Source of the DNA: Ureaplasma sp. ES3154-GEN
Lineage (GTDB): Bacteria > Bacillota_I > Bacilli_A > Mycoplasmatales > Mycoplasmoidaceae
Assembly: GCF_025780075.1 (NCBI RefSeq)
Contig: NZ_JAOXHM010000005.1
Coordinates: 1 to 64,000, forward strand
DNA: 64,000 nucleotides
Direction: 5' to 3'
Part shown: piece by piece, positions 42,006-50,974 of the stretch
Position numbering within the stretch: position 1 is the stretch's first letter
Layout of the letters: each line of letters starts with the position of its first letter
Made by a program: the position numbers and the translations under genes
Notes under the pieces: generated by a model
What the model was told of the DNA's origin: nothing
What the model saw: only the letters and a program-made list of their open reading frames with translations
Database searches by the model: none

Positions 42006-43535
42006 TTATTTGTCATGAAATTTCCCAATATTTTTTTGGAAAACAATGTTTGTTTGACCAGTTGGGCCATCACGATTTTTTGCTAATAAAACGTGAGTTT
42101 CAATCATATTATTCCCATCATCATCTACATCAATGTTCGCTTCTTCACCTTTTTTAGAATTAAAATTAATTTGTTGATAACGATCATAATAAATAAAAAT
42201 TACACTATCTGCATCTTGTTCGATCGCACCTGATTCTTTTAAATCCGATAAAAGAGGTGGTTGCAAGCTTGGTTGTTGGGGTATTTGATTGTTATATGAT
42301 TTTTGTCATGGTGTTGTTTGTGGCTGAGCTGACGGCTTATTAGTTTCAGCAGCTCGGCTTAATTGAGCAACAGCTATAATCGGAATATTTAAATCTAGTG
42401 ATAAACGCTTTAATGTATTAGAAACTTTTGCAACTTGTTCTGCTCGTGACTGGTTGTTTTTACGTTCAGAGCTAATTAGTTGTAAATAATCAATAACAAC
42501 TAAGGCAATTTTTTTACGTTTATGTAAATCATAAATTTGTGATTCAATGCTGTTAATTGTGTTAATATTTTGGTCGCCAATTTGCAATGGATAATCCATT
42601 AATTTTTCCATTGCATGATCAATTATTTGATAATCTGCATTACTAATATTTTTAGAATAAAATTTACGCGGAATCATGTTGGTTTCCAAAGCGGCAAGTT
42701 TATCTAAAATCTGGCTCTTATTCATTTCTAAAGAAAAGAACAAAATGATTTTTTTCATTTTTTCATCAGTTTGTGATGCATTATATTCTTGGATTTTTGT
42801 GATATTGTTTTTAATTATATTTAAAGCAAAAGATGTTTTCCCCATCCCAGCCCGTGCGGCAAGCACAATTAACTGGCCTGGTTTAAAACCATTGGTCATC
42901 TTATCTAAATGTCGATAACCAGAAAAAATCGCATCCTGATTATGGCCTTTTTCCCGAACCAACATCATCTTTTCATAATAATTTTTAGTAATAGTTCGCA
43001 TGTCATCTATTTTTTCGGCATCTTGGTTTAGTAAAATAGTTCGAAAATCAGATAACCATTGATCATAACTATTTTTAGAATTGCTAATAGCAATATTGCT
43101 CTTAAGAATTTTAGACGCTAACAAATCTAATTCATCTTTAATATAAGCATTCTTAACAATTCGAATTGAAGTATGCACATAACTATAGTAATAGCTAATT
43201 TCATTAATTTGATTTAAATAAAGCAAAAATCTGTTTTGGTCATTTAAAAACTCTTTAGTTGTTCGTAGTTGATTTAATAGCGAAACATCATTAATTGCAT
43301 TCATATTATTATCTTCATTTAATGCTAAAATTTGCTCATAAAAAATTTGAGCAATTTTATTACGAAAATGAAAAGGTTGCAAGTTTGCTCTAATATCATC
43401 AACAGATTCATTTTGCTGTAAGCATGTTGCAATAATATGTTTTTCTGCAAAATCCAATTCATTGCGGTTTTGTTGAACAAGCTCATCTTGGTCATAATCG
43501 ACCCCTAAATCAGAGGGTATTTTTTTCAACGGCAT
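42006..43535 (-). CDS. dnaB: Replicative DNA helicase
   Basis: 509 residues, somewhat longer than the usual 440-470 owing to an N-terminal lead and loops. It unwinds DNA at the fork as a hexamer. The N-terminal primase-contact domain starts at 'AEKHIIATCLQQ'. The ATPase has Walker A 'AARAGMGKTSFALNI', Walker B 'ALVVIDYLQLISSE', and C-terminal 'SDLKESGAIEQDADSVIFIYYD' split by no stop. One TGA is read as Trp. The ATG overlaps the rplI stop by 1 base (TAATG). The rplI-dnaB pairing is common in bacteria. Confidence 0.95.
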
Positions 43536-43978
43536 TAATTAGCTGAACTAACGTTAACTTTAACCTCTGCAACAATATCTTTGTAAATAACAACTTGGAT
43601 TGTGTAAATCCCAATATCCAGATTGTGGGGATTTTTGATCATATGTTTTGTAATAGAATTGTTTGTTAAAGTGTTTAGTTTGTCTATAATTTGTTTATTT
43701 GTGATATGACCAAAAGTTTGTTCCTTATTTGTTTTTAAAGTAAAATTCAAAACCTCTTGTTCTAATTTTTTCTTAACAATTACTGCTTGCAAACGTTTTT
43801 CTTGTTCAATAGCATCTAATTTATCAAGATCATCAGCTAAGTGGTGTGAAGACGCGGGAGTATACAAAACTGCTTTCTTATTTTTAATTAGGAAATTTTT
43901 TGCATACCCGTCTGCAACTTCAACAACGTCATTTTTATTCCCTACCTTGGGAACATTAGTTAATAAAATAACTTTCAT
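43535..43978 (-). CDS. rplI: Ribosomal protein L9
   Basis: 147 residues, normal. L9 binds 23S rRNA and projects away from the large subunit. The N-terminal RNA-binding domain 'VILLTNVPKVGNKNDVVEVADGYAKNFLI' (seen in two halves around the conserved Gly-Tyr) is intact, followed by the long linker helix and a less conserved C-terminal domain. AAGAGGTG is the ribosome site. It lies after the terminator-like hairpin behind rpsR, so it may have its own promoter or be reached by readthrough. Confidence 0.94.
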   Translation of the reverse strand: MKVILLTNVPKVGNKNDVVEVADGYAKNFLIKNKKAVLYTPASSHHLADDLDKLDAIEQEKRLQAVIVKKKLEQEVLNFTLKTNKEQTFGHITNKQIIDKLNTLTNNSITKHMIKNPHNLDIGIYTIQVVIYKDIVAEVKVNVSSAN

Positions 43979-44007
43979 AATAACACCTCTTAATTTATAT
44001 TATAAAT

Positions 44008-44040
44008 AAAACGAAAACACCTTAGCGATATTTTCGTTTT
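44008..44040 (-). terminator. Hairpin after rpsR
   Basis: A 10-bp stem (AAAACGAAAA with TTTTCGTTTT), a 13-base loop, then TTTATTTATAA on the minus strand, 20 bases past the rpsR stop. It is A/T-rich and moderately strong, so partial readthrough into rplI-dnaB is likely. Confidence 0.55.
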
Positions 44041-44060
44041 GTTTGTTATTCGTAATATTT

Positions 44061-44297
44061 TTATTCTTTAACAAATGGTAATAAACCAACAAAACGAGCT
44101 CGTTTGATGGCATTAGCAACACGTCTTTGCATACGTGCTGAACATCCTGTTACCCGACGAGGTGAAATTTTGTTGTTATTGTTAATAAAACGTTGAAGTA
44201 ATTCAACATCCTTGTAATCAACATGTTCTACTCCTTTTGCAGATAGAACACAGATTTTTTTACGTGGACGGCGTTTAAAGTTATTAAAGTTAGCCAT
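44061..44297 (-). CDS. rpsR: Ribosomal protein S18
   Basis: 78 residues, normal. S18 binds S6 on the platform of the small subunit. The conserved run '[24 protein letters not shown]' is seen around 'ISPRR' and '[13 protein letters not shown]'. AGGAGAA lies before the ATG. It is third in the classical rpsF-ssb-rpsR operon. Confidence 0.96.
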   Translation of the reverse strand: MANFNNFKRRPRKKICVLSAKGVEHVDYKDVELLQRFINNNNKISPRRVTGCSARMQRRVANAIKRARFVGLLPFVKE

Positions 44298-44326
44298 ATT
44301 ATTCTCCTTTTTAAGATTTAAAAAAA

Positions 44327-44818
44327 TTATTTATTGTCAATTCAATCATATGAATCATCATCGTCTAAATCAGATACATCAAAGGTTGATGGATTTGAAT
44401 TAAAATTTGATGATTGATAAAATTGGTTCTTACTTGTAAACTGGTCATTTGACGAAAAGTCTGTTGATTCATTACCTTGATAAGTATTAAATGACGCATT
44501 GTTTTGACTACGCCGGATACTTCTAATATATTGAATCCTTACACTTAAGTCATATACCTTATCACCATTTTTATTGATATAACTACTTGATACAAGGGAA
44601 CCCTCAATTGTAACCATATCACCTTTGTGTAAATATTTTGTGATAAAGTCTGCTGGTTGATTTCACGCAATACACGGAATAAAATCTGTTTTATCGCTTG
44701 AAAAGCTTGTTGACGTCGCAACTGTTATACGAGTAAAATAATTACTACCAGAAGATGTTTGTGTAATTGGAAGTGGATCTTTCGCAAGATTTCCAACAAG
44801 AATTACTTTATTTATCAT
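44327..44818 (-). CDS. ssb: Single-stranded DNA-binding protein
   Basis: 163 residues. The OB fold begins with '[15 protein letters not shown]' and continues 'TRITVATS...[29 protein letters not shown]' across a TGA (Trp) codon. The tail is low-complexity (Ser, Asn, Phe, Gln). The C-terminus reads 'DDDSYDWIDNK' after a TGA read as Trp, rather than the usual acidic tip ending in Pro-Phe that binds partner proteins. AAGGAA precedes the ATG. It lies between rpsF and rpsR, as in most bacteria. Confidence 0.94.
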
Positions 44819-44860
44819 TGTTTTGTTCCTTGTATAATGTTATATTAAGCAAAAAGAAAA

Positions 44861-45325
44861 CTAGTTTTCTTCGTTGTTTGATTGATTACGTTGTGCTTCA
44901 CGTTCAGCCTTCATTGCTTTTCATGCGGCTTCACGTTCTGCAGCAAAACGCGCTTGTTCTGCTTGTTGTTTTTCAAAAACAACAGCTTTCTTTTCGTTAC
45001 GAAGAATTTTCTTCGGATTAATTGTCGCTTTATAACCGTAATCTTTTTCTAAGTTAATAATAATGTGACGTAAAACATTTTTATTGATCACAGCCAAACG
45101 ACGGAATTCATTAATTAAAGATGCATCTTCAGTTTCGAAGTTGTATACATAACGGTAGCAAACTTTAAGTTTTTTAATTTCATATGCTAAAGGTTGAACA
45201 CCTTCGTAGTTATTTTCTTCGATTTTTGTATCTTTTAATGTTGCTTTTAATTCGTTAGCAACCTTGTTAGCTTCGTTTTGATCTAAATCTCCACGAACAA
45301 CAAGCATAATTTCATATTTTGCCAT
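44861..45325 (-). CDS. rpsF: Ribosomal protein S6
   Basis: 154 residues. S6 pairs with S18 on the small subunit. The ferredoxin-like core 'YEIMLVVRGDLD', 'NNYEGVQPLAYEIKKL' and 'NKNVLRHIIINLEKDYG' is conserved. A basic and acidic charged tail of about 50 residues follows, extended by 20 residues past a TGA (Trp) codon at 44921 to the TAG at 44861. AAAGGAG lies before the ATG, and a 90-base leader with two hairpins precedes it. Confidence 0.95.
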
Positions 45326-45357
45326 AGTCTAATTACTCCTTTGGATATTTATAAATA

Positions 45358-45405
45358 GTTAATTTATCTAAATTAACAAGAGGGTTTATTTTTTGCAAAA
45401 TAAAC
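45358..45405 (-). promoter_or_regulatory. Two tandem hairpins in the rpsF leader
   Basis: Stem 1, transcribed first, is 9 bp with a 4-base loop (45384-45405). Stem 2 is 8 bp with a 4-base loop (45358-45377) and ends about 30 bases before the ATG. The likely -10 (TATAAT, 45412-45417 on the minus strand) lies just upstream, so both are in the mRNA. Autoregulatory leaders that bind the S6:S18 pair are known in other bacteria, but the typical CCG element is not obvious here. Confidence 0.45.
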
Positions 45406-45411
45406 TATTTA

Positions 45412-45417
45412 ATTATA
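45412..45417 (-). promoter_or_regulatory. -10 box of the rpsF-ssb-rpsR operon
   Basis: TATAAT on the minus strand, 87 bases before the rpsF ATG. No strong -35 box. Confidence 0.45.
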
Positions 45418-45470
45418 TCAAAAAGAACGACATAAAAAAAGGATAAATCGATAAAAGAGAAAGCAACAAA

Positions 45471-45505
45471 CAAAAACAAACATCTTTTTCAGATGTTTGT
45501 TTTTG
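45471..45505. terminator. Strong terminator after the 45510-47105 lipoprotein gene
   Basis: A perfect 15-bp stem (CAAAAACAAACATCT with AGATGTTTGTTTTTG), a 5-base loop, and a position just past the stop at 45510. Its A/T flanks would let it act on both strands. Confidence 0.88.
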
Positions 45506-45509
45506 TTTT

Positions 45510-47105
45510 TTATTTGGCGTTTTTAATTGTCTCTAAATCGATTGTTCACACATTTTTTGGTGTGTCAAGATCGTTGGTTGGTTCATAACGAGTTGCACTA
45601 TTGAACGCACGTGAAGTTTCAACGACTTTACTAAATACTTTTGCTTGGTCAGAAACTTCTCCACTCTTATCAGCAGCGTGAGCGTGTCTTCCACGAATAA
45701 TAATATTTACACCTAGTTTTTCGATTTCTGGTAAATTTTTCGTCGAGAAAACATTATCTCCAGTTAATTCTGTTACATTTTTTAAATATTTTTCTTTTCA
45801 ATCAATTAAATGCAATGCACCTTGATAAGTTTCATGTCCTGAAGTTGATAAGTTTGAAGATACTGTTAGATCTGGTTTTAAACTTAAAGCAAATAATTGG
45901 TCTAGAGACTGTGATGATGTTGCTCAAATTTTAATATCTGTGTTGTTTTCACGCATATATTTCTTAAACACACCTTTAGCATTGTCGTTTAGTTTATATT
46001 TTCCTTCTGATACCATAACTTTATCAGATTCATTATATAAACTCATAGGTGGAACTTCTTTTCAGATTTTCATTAATTCTGATTTTGATTTTAATGCATC
46101 AGCGGTTGTCTTGTCCATCCCAAATGCACGAGATAATTTATCCAAATTGTTTAATAATCCAATTAAACCGTAGTTAGAATATCAAGTATCAGACATTGGT
46201 GTGATGAAAAAGTTATTATCTCTATTCGCAGCTGTTTTTAATAATCGAGGTGCTGTAAAATCACTATATCCTGCAATAGTGTTTGCAAATGTTTCCATTT
46301 TTGCCGTATCACGAGTATAAGTTGTTCCAGATACAGTATACCCATCTTTGTAGCCTGCATCATATCACATATAAACAACTTTATCAGCAGTTTTCATGAA
46401 TGCTTGGTCAATTTTTTGAGGTAAAGAATTTCTAGCAGCAGCATCTGAACCTTCAGCAATTGTATCTCCATAAGAGAATCAAGGATCTAATAAATTAAAC
46501 GCTGATTCATTGCTTGTATTAGGAACTGGGAAATACATTCCCAAGCCTGGTAATTCTGCATTTGTTGGTTTTGCATATAGCAATGGGAAGGTTGAAGGTT
46601 GGAAGATTGCATAATTATTAGCTCATTCAGAGCTCAATGTAGTTAATCCATTCTCTCCCCCAAAGTTTACACCAACTAGAACAGTCGTTTTTGCATCACG
46701 CAAACCTTTTCAGAATGCTGAATCTGCATACATTTTAATATCTTTTTTTAATGCTGCAATTAATTTTTCTGCTTGTGCACTAAATGTTGCTGCATATTTA
46801 CCTTCTTTAATCAGCGGAGCAAAAGTAGTTGATTTTGATAGATCAATTGCTTCATCTAATTGTTTTGCAGTATTTCTTAATTGAGCAATCGGAGAATTTC
46901 ATCATGTGTTGTAAACACTTACAATTTCTCCTTCATCCTCCATTTGTTTATTTAATAAACGGTTAATGTACTTTGCATCAACTTGAACGTTAGATTGTTT
47001 GCTGTTAATTGCTGGTTTACAACTTGCAGCAATAGCACTAAATGTCGCAACAGCAGCTAGTGACCCAAAAGTACTTCATAAAATTTTTTTCGTTTTTTTA
47101 GTCAT
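45510..47105 (-). CDS. Uncharacterised lipoprotein, possible binding protein
   Basis: 531 residues from the ATG at 47105 (GAAAGGAA before it) to the TAA at 45510, open only with TGA as Trp (about ten such codons). The signal peptide ends in lipobox I-A-A-S-C, Cys29. The mature protein is globular and rich in Trp, Tyr and Asp, quite unlike the low-complexity lipoproteins nearby. Segments such as 'VVYMWYDAGYKDGY', 'NNFFITPMSDTWYS' and 'GVNIIIRGRHAHAAD' suggest a folded, two-lobed binding protein, perhaps for a metal complex or another solute. This is a guess from composition; I do not recognise the family. It is monocistronic. Confidence 0.75.
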
Positions 47106-47175
47106 AATATTCCTTTCGTTTCATTAATTATTCTAAAAAATTCGTATTAGACAGTTTCTGTAAAATACTGCTAAT

Positions 47176-47181
47176 ATTATA
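47176..47181 (-). promoter_or_regulatory. -10 box of the 531-residue lipoprotein gene
   Basis: TATAAT on the minus strand, 70 bases before the ATG at 47105. The -35 region is poor. The rest of 47106-47363 is AT-rich with no gene and no clear terminator for the P-ATPase. Confidence 0.45.
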
Positions 47182-47363
47182 GTTATTAAGCTATTTTTGT
47201 GCATATAAAATGTACTATTTTTTTGGAAAAAAATTCGTTTTTCAGCAAAAAAACTAATTTTTTCTGTCAAAAAGTTTAAAAATATGCTTTAGAACAATAA
47301 AACTAATTGCCAACAAATAAAACCAAATGTGGATCTCTAGATTTACTAACAGTTGCTTTTGAT

Positions 47364-49535
47364 TTAAACATAGCGATCAACTAATTTTGTTAACTGGTAT
47401 TTTTTAATCTCTTTTTTACTGACTAAGTGAATTTTTAAAATTCTAAACAACAAAGAGTTAGAAACCACAGCAATGTCTGATGTAGTCATAATTAAAATCG
47501 AAATAAATGGTGGGATAATTCCTAAAACAGCTAATGGTATAAACAAAATATTGTATGCAAATGCTCAAAACAAATTTGTTCATATAAAAAATTTTGTTTT
47601 TTTGGTAATCATAATTAATTTAAAAATATTAATAATGTCCGCATTTACTAAATTAATATCTGAAACTGCGTTAGCTGCTTGATTATGCACACCAATGGAA
47701 ATTGCAAGATCTGCCTGTTTTAAAGCGAGGAGGTCATTAATGCCATCACCCACATACATTACCACTTTATTTGTCTGTTGGATTTGACTAACAATGTTTG
47801 CTTTTTCTTCTGGCTTGACTTGTGAGTAATATGCATCAACACCTAATTCATCAGCAAGATATTTAACCGTCGCTTCGTTATCGCCACTAATAATATAAGT
47901 ACTGATTCCTCGTGCTTTTAATAAAGCAATTGAATCTTTAGCATCATCGCGAATTTGATCAGTAAAAACAATGATGCTAACAACTTGACGATTAATTGCT
48001 AAGTAAACAGTAGATATTAATTCACTTTTAATAACAGAATTTAATTCTGTTTCCCTAAACATTGAAAAATCATAATTATTAGTTTCTAAGTAATGACGAT
48101 TAGTTAATAAATATTCATTATTTTGATAATCGTGCGCAATAACCCCTACTCCCGATTGTTCTTTAATTTCTAATTCATTTGTTCCGATTGGAATATTGTT
48201 TTGTAAACAATATGATACATACGATTTGGCAAGTGGATGCAAAGACACACTTTCAAGTTGGTAAATTAAAGATAGGTAGTCCTTGTTGCCTAAAATTTTA
48301 TCCACTACTAAAACCCCAGTGGTCAAGGTTCCGGTTTTATCAAAAGCAACTGCATTAATCTTTTTAATTTTTTCAAAAACTTTCGCATTGTTAAAAACAA
48401 TACCATTTTTTGCCGCCTTCGCCGATCCAATTAAAACAGCAAGTGGAATAGCGATTCCAAAGGCGCAGGGACACGAAATAACAAGCACAGAAATCGCAAT
48501 ATGTACAGCTTTATTATAATCAACAACTATGCCTTCTAAACTAATATAATGTTTATCGACCATTAAATGACCAATGTTGTGGTTTTTGCTTAAAAAATAA
48601 ACATCTCAAGTTTGAATACTTGGAAATACAACCTGCAAGACAAAAGATAAAATAGACATTAAAATGATTAAGGGTGTAAACCATAACGCAATTTTATCAG
48701 CTAATTTTTGAATTTTTGGTTTAGTTTGTTCAATATTACTAATTCTTGTTAAGATTTTGTGAATTGTTGAGTCATTATAACGCTTTGTTATTCTAAAAAC
48801 AAAGGATTCACCTAAGTTAACCGAACCTCCGATTAAATCATGACCAGCAGATTTTAAAATTGGTCGTGCTTCACCAGTTAATGTCGACTCATCGACATCC
48901 GCAAACGCAGATATTAATTGTCCATCAAAAGGAATTACTTCCCCCTTGCGCACATAAACTAAATCGTTGACTTTTGCAGAAAATACTACTTTAGTTGTGT
49001 AATTTTTAGTTTTTTCATCATAAGCATTATACGTTTTAACTTCTAGGTTATTTAATTCCTCAATATCCTGGTTGGCTTTTAGTTTAATTCGAGCATTAAC
49101 CACATGACCAACGCTCATTGTTGCAATAATCATACAAGCAGTTTCGAAAAAACCCATTGTTAAGACATCATAGTGGATTTGATTGTTAATTGTTGCATAT
49201 AAAGAATAAATATATGCAACCAATGTTGAAATTACAACCAATAAATTTATCCCAATTTTCTTTCACTTAAAAACTTCAAAAAATGCATCCCGGTAAAACT
49301 GGTATCCAATTCCGAAAATCACAAAAGTACTAAGAACAAAAATCACTCAACTGTAAATTAAATACTGGTTGGGACTAAAAAGCGTATGTTTAGAGAACAT
49401 TATAACCATCTCTAAAACCATTAAGGGAATGCTAATGATTAGAGCAAGCAACACAACACTTAATTCTTTAACATATTGTTTTTTAACAAGAGACCATTTT
49501 TTTCATTTTAACGTTAATGAAGATAATATTCGCAT
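47364..49535 (-). CDS. copA: Copper-type P1B ATPase
   Basis: 723 residues. A heavy-metal pump of the membrane. In order: no N-terminal metal-binding domain, a basic start, two spans, 'STLTGEARPI' of the actuator domain, the metal channel 'ISCPCAFGIAIP' (CPC), the phosphorylation site 'AFDKTGTLTTG', the HP site 'SVSLHPLA', and 'YVGDGINDLLAL'. The last spans hold 'AYNILFIP' and 'MTTSDIAVVSNS', close to the Cu(I) class pattern but with Ser-Asp where Ser-Ser is common. So Cu(I) export is likely, another metal possible. Four TGA codons split the frame. The separate small metal-binding protein just upstream probably delivers the ion. Confidence 0.9.
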
Positions 49536-49544
49536 ATGCTATTG

Positions 49545-49769
49545 TTAGTAAATATATTCTTCAAGTATAATGTTATCAAAACCATTGGCTTTAATGTTTT
49601 GCAGAACATTTTCTCGTTTATTTGTTTGTTCGTCAAATTCAAAGGAAAACGTTTTATCCAAAAAGTTAATGTTCACATTTTCTACACTAATTTTATCTAA
49701 TACAGACCGTAGTGATGTAAGACAAGAACCGCAACGTAAATTTTGTGAAGTTAATTTAATGTATGTCAT
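49545..49769 (-). CDS. Small heavy-metal-binding (CopZ-like) protein
   Basis: 74 residues, the length of a CopZ/Atx1-type chaperone. The metal loop reads 'NLRCGSCLTSLRSVL', matching the Cys-x-x-Cys loop of the HMA fold (usually GMTCxxC), followed by 'VNINFLDKTFSFEF' and a final helix with 'NIKANGFD'. The ATG at 49769 is preferred over the one at 49787 because GAGGAA sits just before it and the shorter protein fits the family. The pump starts 9 bases downstream, so the two form one operon. Confidence 0.8.
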   Translation of the reverse strand: MTYIKLTSQNLRCGSCLTSLRSVLDKISVENVNINFLDKTFSFEFDEQTNKRENVLQNIKANGFDNIILEEYIY

Positions 49770-49803
49770 AAGATATTCCTCATTCATTAATTTTGTTGTT
49801 TAA

Positions 49804-49809
49804 ATTATA
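49804..49809 (-). promoter_or_regulatory. -10 box of the metal-pump operon
   Basis: TATAAT on the minus strand, 35 bases before the preferred start at 49769. No good -35 and no clear operator such as a CopY box were seen. The rest of 49810-49970 is AT-rich without a gene. Confidence 0.45.
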
Positions 49810-49972
49810 AAATAAATTGTCCCAAAAAATCTAATAACTATGCTTGTTTTGTTCCATTTTTTCTTTAATATAAACATTTTTATTCAATATAGTGTTATTT
49901 AAAAGATTTTTTATTATAAATAAGTTATAATTATTAGTTACTTTTTAGAAATAAAAAATTATTTTTAGAATA

Positions 49973-50007
49973 AAAAAGAGAGGTTGCAATATGAAACCTC
50001 TCTTTTT
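49973..50007 (-). terminator. Terminator of the ABC importer operon
   Basis: A 13-bp stem (AAAAAGAGAGGTT with AACCTCTCTTTTT) and 9-base loop. The stop codon of the last permease gene (50009) directly touches it. It can act on both strands. Confidence 0.88.
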
Positions 50008-50008
50008 G

Positions 50009-50974
50009 TTAACGTTTGGTTTTGTCAAACGGTTTCCCCACATTTTTGGGTGCAGTAGAATATTTTGCAAATGCAACCATTCCGATTAGAGTAATTGCAT
50101 ATGGAATTGTTTTGATCAAATGGGTATAGTGTTCGTTTTTCACTAGACCAGGAATAATGTTTTTAATACTTGCAAAGACAATTGACATTACAAGAATTAA
50201 AGGTATTTTTCAACCACCAGCGATTAAGATTGCAAGCGATAGGAAACCGATCCCATCTACTGAACCATAAAATCCAGTCCCTTTCTGATACATAAACAAT
50301 CCGCCAGCAACTCCTGCAATTACACTTGAAATCGAAATTGCAATTCATTGGTATTTATAAACATTAATCCCTTGGGCATCAGCCGCATTAGGATTTTCTC
50401 CAATTGCATATAAACGAAGTCCAAATGGTGTTTTTTTCATCATAAAATAAAACGCCATTACGATTAAAATAATTGCGATTAAAATAATTAAGCCACTGAA
50501 ATAAAACACCGGTTGGCCATTTGTATTTGTAATTTCCAAAAAACCACGATAATCACTGGTCAAACTTGTTTTTGCATTATTGGTAATCGCTTTAGCAATC
50601 GGATTGGAAACAAAAGTGGCAATCCCTGATGCAAGTAAGTTGATCGCAGTCCCTGCGATAATTTGATTCGTTTTTAATTTAATTGTTAAAAAACCAAATA
50701 ATAAACCCATAGGAATTGTCGCGATCCCTGCGACAATTAACGGTAAAATAAGGCTATATTCAAAGTTTTTTTGATCATTCAAGACCCCTGCACTGTTTTT
50801 CATACTAAATGCTACAATACTAAAAAATAGTGCTCCAAAAATCATTTGTCCGTTAATAGAAATATTAGCAATTCCTACACGTTCGCTAAAATAACCACTC
50901 AAGGCACCTAAAGCAAAAATCCCAATAAATAAGACAAGGGTTGTTAAGTTAAAATCAATTGCAGTATATGACAT
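50009..50974 (-). CDS. Nucleoside-type ABC importer permease, second subunit
   Basis: 321 residues, with about eight to ten spans, of the branched-chain/ribose permease superfamily (PF02653 type). 'ALGALSGYFSERVGIANISINGQM' near the start and 'GLRLYAIGENPNAADAQGINV' late in the protein are typical of the nucleoside importers (RnsD / NupQ type). Two TGA codons are read as Trp, which extends the protein past 50345. The ATG at 50974 overlaps the stop of the other permease by 1 base (TAATG). Confidence 0.88.
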
